Positions 1 to 9,300 of a stretch of DNA of 18,905 bases are shown here, piece after piece. Below the pieces are notes generated by a model. The model worked only from the letters and a program-made list of their open reading frames with translations, was not told the DNA's origin and did no database searches. Origin of the DNA: an uncultured Clostridia bacterium (GTDB taxonomy: Bacteria; Bacillota; Clostridia; TANB77; CAG-508). Position 1 is the first letter of the stretch. Each line of letters starts with the position of its first letter. The translations under genes were made by a program, and so were the position numbers. The stretch is from contig CAKPDY010000029.1 of the NCBI GenBank assembly GCA_934149165.1, positions 1 through 18,905 of the forward strand. Direction: 5' to 3'.

Positions 1-137
1 TCATTTTCCTGTTCCTGTTGTTTTGGGATTAATATTTCCTTTAAATATAGCACTAAATTAACAATAATTAAAATTAATATTATACTTATTAAAATAATAT
101 CTTTTATATCAAAACCTTTTTCTAATTTACTTCTCAT
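1..137 (-). CDS. Partial CDS: N-terminus of a small single-pass membrane protein
   Basis: The last gene of the operon is cut by the left edge of the window. ATG at 137 opens 45 codons with no stop. The visible part starts MRSKLEKGFDIKD, followed by one hydrophobic segment (about residues 14-33, rich in Ile/Leu) and then a polar Lys/Gln/Glu stretch. This gives one membrane span with the N-terminus inside by the positive-inside rule. An AGGG sits 8 bases before the ATG, a fair ribosome site. The start lies 21 bases after the stop of the preceding gene, so it is very likely co-transcribed. The fragment is too short to name. A small membrane subunit of the secretion apparatus is an inference from position only. 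Confidence 0.6.
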   Translation of the reverse strand, partial: MRSKLEKGFDIKDIILISIILILIIVNLVLYLKEILIPKQQEQEN

Positions 138-158
138 ATATAGTTCCCTACCCTATCT

Positions 159-746
159 TTAATAAAATAATATATTTCTGCCACTATCTTGATTTTTCAT
201 ATATACCTTTATATTTATTGTTATTGGTTTACAATCTTTATATTTAATTTCTAATTTTCCTGTAGTAGAAATAGTTGTATGTTTCAATTCTCCTTCTATA
301 AATTTTACACTTTCTACTTCATATTTAGAATTTGCATTTTCAGTTATATTTAAAATAAAATTGTAAAAAGACTCTTCATTTTCTATTTCCATATATTTCA
401 TAATTTCTTCTTTATTATTATTATAATAATCAAAAATATCTTGTTTAGTATGTTTACCTAAAACTTCACTGTATTTTGGAATAATTTTCTTCACAAAATA
501 ATCAATTTCTTCATATATCTGCTTTGGTTCAATTTCACCATTAGCATATTTTCCAAAAAATAAATATGAATTTCCTGGTATTATGGTGTCTTCATTTAAT
601 TGTTCAATTATTTTGTTTTCTTTACTTTGATATTTGTTATTATCTTTGTTTTTAATATTTTTGCCAATAATAATTGTATTTATTAAAACACCTATTAAAC
701 ATACAATAATTATAATTAAAAAAATTCTTATTTTTCTTTTACTCAA
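159..746 (-). CDS. Single-pass membrane protein with small extracytoplasmic domain (possible VirB8-like candidate)
   Basis: This gene encodes 195 residues and I do not recognise it by sequence. It starts with TTG: a strong GAGGTGAT lies 6 bases upstream, an in-frame TAA directly precedes the TTG, and the first internal ATG is over 100 codons downstream. Residues 1-6 are basic, about 7-28 form one membrane span, and the remaining roughly 165 residues should lie outside the cell. The outer part looks alpha-helical first (Lys/Glu/Tyr-rich, about 75-135) and then strand-like, alternating Thr/Ile/Lys to the C-terminus. That layout, one N-terminal span plus a compact helix-then-sheet outer domain, fits VirB8/TcpC-type NTF2-like subunits, which the operon otherwise lacks. 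This is a structural guess only; no sequence motif supports it. It lies 20 bases after the gene upstream. Confidence 0.85.
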   Translation of the reverse strand: MSKRKIRIFLIIIIVCLIGVLINTIIIGKNIKNKDNNKYQSKENKIIEQLNEDTIIPGNSYLFFGKYANGEIEPKQIYEEIDYFVKKIIPKYSEVLGKHTKQDIFDYYNNNKEEIMKYMEIENEESFYNFILNITENANSKYEVESVKFIEGELKHTTISTTGKLEIKYKDCKPITINIKVYMKNQDSGRNILFY

Positions 747-766
747 TTAAATATCACCTCTAATAT

Positions 767-3700
767 TTACTTTGAATCTAAATATCCGTCATTAGCATGA
801 TTAGCATATTGTGGATAATTTCCTGGATTTCTTGCAAAATCTTCTATATCTGTAAATTCACCATTTATTATGTCAATTGCTAATTTTGCCTGTGAGTTCC
901 ATCTAGCATTTAATGAACCTGCTGTCGAATTTCTAGTACAAGCATGTTTCATTAATGCAATTATTATTTCCTCATCCGTCATATTTTCATTAATTATGTC
1001 CTCCCATCCTGCATTTGGTGCCCAGTTTATAAGAGAAAATAATGTTCCAGCTGTTACACTGTTTCTATCCATAATCCAACCTAATCCTTTTTCATTTGTA
1101 ATATTGACCTTTTCCTCCATTCCATATTGCATTTCTAATTGCAAAAGTGCATCACAATCTCTTTCCTGAACTGTTGCAAATGCTTTTTTTAATTGTGAAT
1201 CTCCACTGTAAAAGAAATCATTATATATATCTTGTGCACTCCAATTTATAAATGTTCTCAATTCAGCACACAATGTTGGATTTTGATTATATAACCATTC
1301 GCACAATGGACTAATGTTATTCATATTTTGAACAGTGGTCCATTGATATATTCCAACTGCAACTTCTGGACCCTTTGAACGTATATCTCCCGCAACAATA
1401 CCTGGATTTGATAAAGAACCACCTTCATATGGTACAAAAAAGAAGTATCCAATTTCACCTAAATCTGGACCTGGTTTTGATTTAGGTGCCATATAATCTT
1501 CAACATTGCTTAAATATGCGCCATTTCCATCTTTCAAGATTATTTGAATTTTGGTATCTTTTGTTGTTCCAATAATTGAATTATTGGTTACAATATATTC
1601 TGTTCCATCTTTTACATATTTTGCGTCCTCTAAACTCATTTCAATTTCATCTAATCCGTTTTCATCAAGTACAGTAACATTTTCTGCTAATGAAATTCCA
1701 TTTATTATCATAACATATCCATCAAGAATTCCAATTTCTGGTTGTGTAGTTCCGTCAAATTCTAATGTAATACTATTTTCTGTATAGTCTAATATTTTGC
1801 AATTTCCAGGTGCTACTACATCTAATCCTTCTGTAAATCCTTCTGTAGTATTGTCAGTTGTTTCAGCATCTGTTTCTCCATCTGTTTCTTCATCTGTTTC
1901 ACTATTTGTTTCTTCATTTGTTTCACCATTTGTTTCTTCATCTGATTTTTTTTCTTGTGGATATAGCATTGCACCATAATATAATACATCTTCCTCTTTT
2001 GTATGTTGCCAATGTTCTGGATCTGATGGTATATAGTCTGGTATAAACCATGTTAGTACATTTGTGTCTAGATAATCAAATTCAGCTTTTGTATAGTAAC
2101 CTAATTCAATTAAAAATTCTTTTAAATCTCTATATATAGCCTCTGCAGATTCTGTATGCATTCCTTCTAGTATTGTAAATGCTGTTAATGCTGCTGCATC
2201 ACCAGATTTAGTTGTTGTTTCTTCTTCACCATCTTTGTTTATTGTTTTTTTAATTACATTATCAAAACTTATTGGTTGTCTTAAATTAACAATTCCCATT
2301 GCATCAAGAACACCATTTATTTGTTCAACTGATTTTGTTGTTTCCTCATATGAATATTCTGCAACTGACTTATAAGACATTTTTTCATTTATTTTTAGAG
2401 CATAGTTTTTTACAACAACATTTTCATCACTACCAAGGTGTGTATCTGCTAAACTATATATTTCACATGCACTTGTTCCTGAATCAATTTTTTGTGCTCC
2501 AGGCTCAAGTGAATCTATATATTTCATAAATTTTATTCTTCCATTAACAACACGCACTTCTAAAAATCCGTTTCCTGTTGGTGGAACTTTTTCAAGAATT
2601 TTATTACAATAAATTCCAAGTGTTGTTTCTGCTGTGCCATCATATACATAATAATATCCTTGTGTAAAGATTTTTTTACTTGCTTCATACCCTTTCCCAA
2701 ATTCAGTACCTGAATAATCTGCATCTATAATTTCTTCTCCATCTAATGTTACTTTATCTCCTTTTATAACATATGGTTGCTCTCTTTGTGTTTTGTATTC
2801 ACCATTTGTTAATGTAACATCCATTTTAAAATTTCCACTACTTGTTTCTTGTTCAAATGTTTTTGTATCTGTTGAGTTTACATATGAAGAGCTAAAATCT
2901 AAATCTTTAAACCAATGATGAATTACGTATTTTATTCTAGGATTATTGTATTTTACACTTTCTGGTGTAGAATCCAAAAGTAAATCATATATTTCGTTAA
3001 TTTCATCCACTGTTAATTCAAAATTTTCTCCATATATATTATTTGATAATTCTTTCATAATTTTATTAAGTACATCATTTCGTGTGTTAATTAGTCTGTC
3101 AAATACACCTTCAACCGCCTCCATATCTTGTTTTACCTCTGCACTCGCATTTGGGAAAAGTTCTTCTATCTTTTTTTTGGTTATTTTTACAAATTGATTT
3201 TCTCCTATATTTTTTAATGCAGGATAAATATTATTAACAAATACAACAGTTAAATGGTCTTCCAATTTATATTCAGTTATAAATTTTCTTAATGCATTAA
3301 TTGTTATTTCATCTTTAGTAAGATCTCCATTATATTTTATTTCATATTCATTTTCGTTAGTCATTTCTATATAAAATGCTTCTTTTAATCTGTCAGCAAT
3401 TTCATCATCTTTGTCACTTTTTAATTCAATAGGTACTTCATTTCCATCATCATCTGCCAACTTTATTTTGTAATTAGCTTCATATTCTGCACCATCAAAA
3501 GCAATTCTAACTTTTGTTTGTAAATTTTCATTACTAATTAATTCATCTGCAATATCAGCAGACATTGTACCAATATGCAAAGCTAGTAAAAACTCTATTG
3601 GCATTCCATATCTTCCAACCCAACTTTCTAAATTATATTTAAAAGTTTGTTCTTGATTAGAAAAACCAACTAGATTTTTCGCAACAATTTCCATTGTTTT

Positions 3701-4486
3701 TTCTTCTCTATTAACATCTACTTTTGTCCAACTAGTTATATCTTTTTTATCAAAAGAAAGCATTCCTGAAAATTTAGAATCTGCAAATCCTAATATTCCC
3801 TTTATTCCATCATTATCTGGAAGATAAATTCTTTCATTAGTAACTATATATTTATATAATAAGTCTCCTGAATCTCCATCTAATTCTACTAATTCAGCTG
3901 GTATAGGTGGGTCGTAATAATCAGTAATTTTATAGCCATTACTAGTATCTGCAATTTTATAATCATTATTTTCATCCGAATTTTCTTCTGTATTTTCTTC
4001 TGTATTTTCTGAATCATTTGTGCTAGTAGAAGTAGTAGTTACATTTGTTACAAATCCTAAACCAACTGGGTCTAAATTCATATCTGCTAAATAATTTAGT
4101 AGATCAATTTTTGCCTTTTTCATTTCTTCTGAATCTGTATCATTTAAAAATGGATTATCTCCACTCCACCAATGTTCTACCTTTTTACCAACTTCTGAAA
4201 CAAACGATGTAATCTTTTCTTGTACAATTCCAGGCATAGTTGTAATAAATGAAATAATTCCTACTAACATAAATATTACAATAATTACAGCAGAAAATGT
4301 TGAAAATGCAGTTGCACCAACTGGTTTTAACATTACTGATCCAATTTTTTTTATAGTTTTTTTACCAGCATTTTTTGCTTTATTTTTTGCGTCATTTTTA
4401 ATTTTCGATTTTACAGGGCTATTGCTTTTTTCTTTAGCATCATTATTTATGGTATCATCTATAGTATTTTCTTCATCTTCATTCAT
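767..4486 (-). CDS. Giant membrane-anchored T4SS surface protein with C-terminal lysozyme-like region
   Basis: This gene encodes 1239 residues. Residues 1-55 are charged and cytoplasmic, and one membrane span covers about 62-84. The remaining roughly 1150 residues should be outside the cell. An acidic Asn/Thr/Glu linker lies near 155-175. Residues 287-316 (WVGRYGMPIEFLLALHIG and following) form an aromatic/hydrophobic helix-like block. A D-x-E-T type tandem repeat linker covers about 849-876. The C-terminal 1010-1215 contains PYEGGSLSNPG, VAVGIYQW and ARWNSQAKLA, which resemble phage-tail or VgrG-type lysozyme folds (glycine-rich loop, G-x-Y/F-Q-W). This suggests a muramidase-like domain that opens the wall for the secretion channel. 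Catalysis is inferred; Glu1021 is a candidate. ATG at 4486 is preceded by AGGTGA. The protein is much longer than usual VirB1-like hydrolases, and most of its middle part is unrecognised. Confidence 0.9.
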   Translation of the reverse strand: MNEDEENTIDDTINNDAKEKSNSPVKSKIKNDAKNKAKNAGKKTIKKIGSVMLKPVGATAFSTFSAVIIVIFMLVGIISFITTMPGIVQEKITSFVSEVGKKVEHWWSGDNPFLNDTDSEEMKKAKIDLLNYLADMNLDPVGLGFVTNVTTTSTSTNDSENTEENTEENSDENNDYKIADTSNGYKITDYYDPPIPAELVELDGDSGDLLYKYIVTNERIYLPDNDGIKGILGFADSKFSGMLSFDKKDITSWTKVDVNREEKTMEIVAKNLVGFSNQEQTFKYNLESWVGRYGMPIEFLLALHIGTMSADIADELISNENLQTKVRIAFDGAEYEANYKIKLADDDGNEVPIELKSDKDDEIADRLKEAFYIEMTNENEYEIKYNGDLTKDEITINALRKFITEYKLEDHLTVVFVNNIYPALKNIGENQFVKITKKKIEELFPNASAEVKQDMEAVEGVFDRLINTRNDVLNKIMKELSNNIYGENFELTVDEINEIYDLLLDSTPESVKYNNPRIKYVIHHWFKDLDFSSSYVNSTDTKTFEQETSSGNFKMDVTLTNGEYKTQREQPYVIKGDKVTLDGEEIIDADYSGTEFGKGYEASKKIFTQGYYYVYDGTAETTLGIYCNKILEKVPPTGNGFLEVRVVNGRIKFMKYIDSLEPGAQKIDSGTSACEIYSLADTHLGSDENVVVKNYALKINEKMSYKSVAEYSYEETTKSVEQINGVLDAMGIVNLRQPISFDNVIKKTINKDGEEETTTKSGDAAALTAFTILEGMHTESAEAIYRDLKEFLIELGYYTKAEFDYLDTNVLTWFIPDYIPSDPEHWQHTKEEDVLYYGAMLYPQEKKSDEETNGETNEETNSETDEETDGETDAETTDNTTEGFTEGLDVVAPGNCKILDYTENSITLEFDGTTQPEIGILDGYVMIINGISLAENVTVLDENGLDEIEMSLEDAKYVKDGTEYIVTNNSIIGTTKDTKIQIILKDGNGAYLSNVEDYMAPKSKPGPDLGEIGYFFFVPYEGGSLSNPGIVAGDIRSKGPEVAVGIYQWTTVQNMNNISPLCEWLYNQNPTLCAELRTFINWSAQDIYNDFFYSGDSQLKKAFATVQERDCDALLQLEMQYGMEEKVNITNEKGLGWIMDRNSVTAGTLFSLINWAPNAGWEDIINENMTDEEIIIALMKHACTRNSTAGSLNARWNSQAKLAIDIINGEFTDIEDFARNPGNYPQYANHANDGYLDSK
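1859..1942 (-). repeat. Seven 12-bp tandem repeats inside the giant surface protein gene
   Basis: Seven consecutive 12-base units of the form tgtttcNNcatc/t fill this interval on the plus strand. On the coding strand each unit gives four residues of the type Asp/Asn-x-Glu-Thr, building an acidic linker before the C-terminal third of the protein. Because the unit is a multiple of three, gain or loss of units keeps the reading frame. Conserved positions (tgtttc) are identical in all seven units, and variation is confined to the middle and last bases. Confidence 0.95.
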
Positions 4487-4522
4487 TTATTTTTCACCTA
4501 CCTTTTTTTATTATATAATTTA

Positions 4523-6379
4523 TTAATTATTGTACATTTTAGGAGTATAATCTTTATTTGGTTTTATCTCTCCAGCTGCTGTTTTTCTTATACTTTCTTT
4601 AATATAGTCCATACCATCATCATATCCACTTATTTCTGCAGATGTTTTTAATTGATCCATTTGTTCATAAAAATCAGCAGCATATTTGCTTGCATTTAGT
4701 CCTCCAGAATTATATAGTTCTTCTGCAGATCTTAAAATTTCGCTATCTTCTATATCTGCACCATGTTCATTTCTATATTCTCTTGCATAATCTTCATATG
4801 CACCTGCAAATGTTCTTTGATTTGCTTCTAATTGCTTTTTATTTGACATATCTTCATATTTGTCGCCTATTCCACTCGCAAAATTTCCTGCAGTCATTCC
4901 TAATGTAATACCTGCATTTGCATCACCTATAGTTGCACCTGCTGCGAAACCTGCTACAGATGCAGCACCTTTAGCAACTGTAGAAATTACGTTTTTAGCT
5001 CCACCCTTTCTTGCATAATGTTTGACTACTTCATCTAACACTGGATGAGATTTTGCTTTTTTCGCTGGTGTTGATGTACTTGATGGTGTTGGTGTGCTTG
5101 ATGATTTTGGTGTACTTGACGATGTTGATGCATTTGATGATTTTGATGTATTTGACGATGCCGATTTACTTGATGATGTTTTTGTACTACTTGATGATGT
5201 TGATTCATCTGTAGGCATTGATTTTGAATTTGATGGTTCATTTGTAACTTTTGAAGCATTATTAGTCATAACTGGCATCTTTCCTCTATTTGCTGTTCCT
5301 GCTGATGATTTAGTTCCAGATTTAAGTAAGTTTGATAACATTCCTGTTGCAACTGCACCCATGGCAACAGCATTTTGCATACTATCTGCTTGAATACCAA
5401 ATATCTTTTTAACAATTCCTTCTGCTTTTAATAAGAAAAATACTGTCATAACTGCTATTATTTCATTTCCAATGCCACCACCTATTAATTTAAATGCTGT
5501 TTCTACAAAAACTATGTATATAATACAGTGAAATGGCTGTATCATTACAGTAAAAACAAATTCTTTAAGCCAAGTATCTAATGCCTGTGATTTACCATCT
5601 CCTATTTTATCTATTGAATACGTTATTGTTATTAAAGGAGCAATTATTATTAAAAATGCTAAAGTTATAATACGTTTTATATACATTAATATAAATACCA
5701 GCGTACTCGTTTGTAATGAAATATATATTATAGCTTCTGGCCATCCTGCAAACGGAACAATTGCATTCAAAGCGAGCTTTCCATAACTAATTGATGAAGG
5801 TTCACCCATAGTCTTATATAACGCATCTACAATTGAGTTATTAATAAAAAATGTTATAATTATAATATAATGTAATACAAATACCATAGCAAGACTAACT
5901 ACCCAGTTTTTAAGCATTGTTTTATATTTAGCTTCATCCTCTGCAACTGTAGAAATTAGCATACGTATTCCAATATATAGTAATATAAATAATATTATTG
6001 CAATAGATAAATTTCTTATTATGTAGTAATACTTTCCTATATTTTGTGTAATTGTGGCAACAGCATCTGATTGTTCTGTTGAAAATATTTGTGGAAAGAA
6101 ATTTGCATTAGTATTTTTACTTTTATTAAATATTACTTCTGCCAATATTGGAATATTATCTTGGTCTTGATTAAATCCTGCTACTGCCCAACCTAACAAT
6201 TGGGCTGCAGCAGCAATAACAACTACAAATAACTGCATTGCATATACTAGTGCTGCGGCAATTCCAGTAACTGCAAGAGTACCTAAAATTGATGCTTGAC
6301 TTTTGTTTATTAATGTTAAAATTAGCATTAATATAATTGTTATTATACTTATTCTAATTAATTGTTTTTTTCCTTTCAT
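4523..6379 (-). CDS. VirB6/TrbL-like polytopic membrane protein with Ser/Thr repeat linker
   Basis: This gene encodes 618 residues. I chose the ATG at 6379 (MKGKKQL) because AGGTG lies just before it and it follows the preceding stop by 7 bases; an in-frame ATG at 6409 would overlap that gene without a comparable ribosome site. An N-terminal hydrophobic segment (about 8-29) may be a signal peptide or span. A further span follows at 32-65. The VirB6-like core (about 115-330) has YYIIRN, LLYIGIRM, a basic KYKTMLKNWV loop, an IDKIGDGKSQA loop, and ends with IVKKIFGI. These blocks recur in two other proteins of the operon. Residues 380-442 are a Ser/Thr/Pro/Lys linker, and the C-terminus holds an Ala/Gly-rich segment (466-505) and a Tyr/Glu-rich helical tail. 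Probable role: inner-membrane channel subunit of the secretion system. Confidence 0.9.
   Translation of the reverse strand: MKGKKQLIRISIITIILMLILTLINKSQASILGTLAVTGIAAALVYAMQLFVVVIAAAAQLLGWAVAGFNQDQDNIPILAEVIFNKSKNTNANFFPQIFSTEQSDAVATITQNIGKYYYIIRNLSIAIILFILLYIGIRMLISTVAEDEAKYKTMLKNWVVSLAMVFVLHYIIIITFFINNSIVDALYKTMGEPSSISYGKLALNAIVPFAGWPEAIIYISLQTSTLVFILMYIKRIITLAFLIIIAPLITITYSIDKIGDGKSQALDTWLKEFVFTVMIQPFHCIIYIVFVETAFKLIGGGIGNEIIAVMTVFFLLKAEGIVKKIFGIQADSMQNAVAMGAVATGMLSNLLKSGTKSSAGTANRGKMPVMTNNASKVTNEPSNSKSMPTDESTSSSSTKTSSSKSASSNTSKSSNASTSSSTPKSSSTPTPSSTSTPAKKAKSHPVLDEVVKHYARKGGAKNVISTVAKGAASVAGFAAGATIGDANAGITLGMTAGNFASGIGDKYEDMSNKKQLEANQRTFAGAYEDYAREYRNEHGADIEDSEILRSAEELYNSGGLNASKYAADFYEQMDQLKTSAEISGYDDGMDYIKESIRKTAAGEIKPNKDYTPKMYNN
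5074..5181 (-). repeat. Six degenerate 18-bp tandem repeats encoding a Ser/Thr-rich linker
   Basis: Six consecutive 18-base units of the general form ATGTA-CTTGA-TGATGTTG (plus strand) lie here, with partial copies on both sides. Each adds six residues, mostly Ser, Thr, Lys and Pro or Asn. They encode the low-complexity linker between the VirB6-like membrane core and the C-terminal region. The frame is kept when unit number changes. The repeat also creates long antisense and alternate-frame open frames that are not genes. Confidence 0.85.
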
Positions 6380-6386
6380 TTCACAC

Positions 6387-9300
6387 CTACTTTCCCTGTT
6401 TTTTAGCATCTTTTATAATTTTATTTATACTTATCAATGATTCTTTATATTTAACTTTTCCAATTTGATCATAAGTATTAATTTCATTAATCTTTTGTAA
6501 TATTTCATTATACATTTTATTAACTTTAGAATCTGAAATCACTCTTGTTTTATCTATATCTAAAACTCCATCTTCTCCTAAAATTTTTCTTAATTCTATT
6601 ACAGCATCTTTTTCTTTATATCCTAAAGCTTTATTATTTTTTATCATAGATTCTTCCATTTGCTTTCTTATTTTATCCTTTATTCCAGATGAAAATTCAA
6701 TATCTTTTCCTGACATTCCTAAGTTTTCTTGTAATATATCTAAAACTTCATCTAAATCTTTTCCTCCGATTTTTGTTTGATTATTATTATTCATAAATGA
6801 ATTTACTGCCCTAGTTATGTCTCTTGAATTAATATTAACTCTTCTAGATTCAGATATAATTTTCTTCATATCTTCTTGAACTTCAGTCTTTATACCATTT
6901 TTATTAGCATATTCATTTAAATTTTTGTTTAATTTTCTTAATTCTTCTTCTAAATTTGCAACCTTTTCTAAATCTTTTAATTTTGAAACTGATTTATCTA
7001 TTTTTTCTTGATCTTTAAATAATTGCTTTGTTTGGTTAGAAGCTATATCATCCAACACAGAAGCCCCCATAAATTTTCCTCCAAGATTTAATGCTTTATT
7101 AACAATTCCTTTTTCATGTTTTGCATTTTCATATATTACTTTATCTTCATACATAGCCTCATATGCCTCTTGCAACTTATTCATTTCAATTGATTTTTGC
7201 AATTCTCTGTCTTTATCTAATTGTTTTAATTTGTCTTTATATATTTTCTCTTTTGCAATATCACCTTTTGAATTTTTTATTTTATCTAATAAATCATTTC
7301 TATCTTCTTCATATTTAAATTGATTTTCAGTATATTGATTTAATATATTATTGTATTTTTTCTTGCTTTGTATTTTATTTGCCTTTGCTTTCTTTATAGA
7401 ACCTATATATGATGAATTTGCTTTTTTAGTTTTACTTCTATATTTATCAATTCTTTTCTTAGAACTTCTGAATAAAGACACTCCTGCAGTTGGTTCTGCA
7501 ATTCCTACACCAACTGATGCAACCATTCCTCCTAATCCTAAAGACAAATCTTTAACATAGTTTACTTTTCTTGTAAATTTTGAATGTTTTATTTTTTTAG
7601 CTTGTTGTATACTGTTATAGATTTTTTTCTTTGTTTCAAAACTTATATCTTTATTTAATAGTGCATTATATTTAGATCTTTTAGATAAATGTTTTATTGG
7701 TGTTTTATTAATAATTTTGTCTAACTTATTCCACCTTTTTCCAAGTTTTTCAAACTTCTTATTTTGTAAAGCTTTTTCTGCATCTTTATATGTATCTGCT
7801 TTTGTTCCTAAATATTTTATTTCTGTTATAACCCCTCTGTTTCCAAAAATATATTTTTTGCCCCATCCAAATGCTCTTTTGTGAATTAAAATCATTGGAT
7901 AGTACTTAGTTATTAACTGTTGCCATGATTCTGGAGAATTTACATCTGCCAAAGAACCCGCTTTATTTAATCCAAATATTTTTATTATTATTTTATCCAT
8001 TTTTAACATTGCGTTTAATATAATTAAGCACATTGCCATACCTGCAATACTTGTTTCACTTACTGATATTGCAACAGCCATAAACACAACATATAAAAAC
8101 GCATGGACTGTTTGTAATAATACATTAAATGTAAAATCTTTAAACCATTTACCTAATGTAGTTCTACTTCTACCTGATATTTTTTCAAATGCATATTTTA
8201 CTCCCATAAAAGAGCCTGAAATTGCTAATATATATATTGTAAAATATCTTTTTAAATATATTAATAAAAATCTAACTAATAAATATATTAAGAAAATATA
8301 TATTATTGTGGCAGGAACCCCTTCTGTAAAGTCAAATGCGTATGCTTTTGTCCTTACAGCATCATACATATTTATTTCTTGTTGGGTTTGGTTAACAGCA
8401 GTATTAGCAAATTGTTGTCCTAAATCCTTAAATGTACCAACTAATGTATCATTTACAAAAAATACCAAATACATATATAAATGTAAAAATAATATAATAA
8501 GAAACGCATAAACAAAACTTTTTAAAAGATTATTATAATTTGCCTTTTTTTCTGCGATACTTGTTAATGCCATTCTAAGACCAACATATACAGTTATGAA
8601 AAGCATTATTGCTATAGAACAATTTCGTATAATATAATACCAGTTTGCCAAGTTTTTTCTTAATTGATAAACAATATTATTCTCATCTATCTCTGTTTTT
8701 TCTTCAGTATTTTCATCACTATTATCTTGACTTTCTGAAGAGCTATCATCTTTTTGTATCCTTAAAGAACGTCCTCCTGCTTCTTCAAAGTCAAAGAAAT
8801 TTGCATCTAAAATAGGAATTTGGTTAAAAAATATACTTTCTATTGTTATTCTATTACCTGAAGCAGATGTAGCATTAGTTCCAAAAATTGCTCCCCAACC
8901 AGTATTTGTATTATGACCACTTATTCCAAGCACAACTGTTTGAATTAAATTTTCAAACATATTTGCCCATCCTATTACTTGCATTCTAATAGCATATATA
9001 ACTAAATTAATTAAAAATTTAATTACTTGTTTTAGGAAAGAAAATAGCCAAAATCCTTTATTTACTGAACCCGAATATGAAATTTCTTTAGGCGAACCTT
9101 CATATTGTGCATCAGAATAATATCCTTTTCCAGCAAAAATTAGACTTGTATCGCTCTGTGTTTTTTGGTTAGCTATTGATTCTTTAATTCTATAAATATT
9201 TGTAATTCCAAATTTTGATAAAATATCTTTATTCTCTACTACAGTATCACTTTCAGCTTGTTGATCTACTAAATTTCTTTTTACTCTTTGATAATAATAT

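Noticed and set aside
1859..5181. The two repeat arrays considered as CRISPR
   Set aside because: The units are contiguous, short, in frame and without unique spacers. They are coding tandem repeats.
5035..5259. A 74-codon His/Gln-rich open frame on the minus strand
   Set aside because: It is an alternate-frame reading of the 18-bp repeat in the third VirB6-like gene. The composition is an artefact of the repeat.
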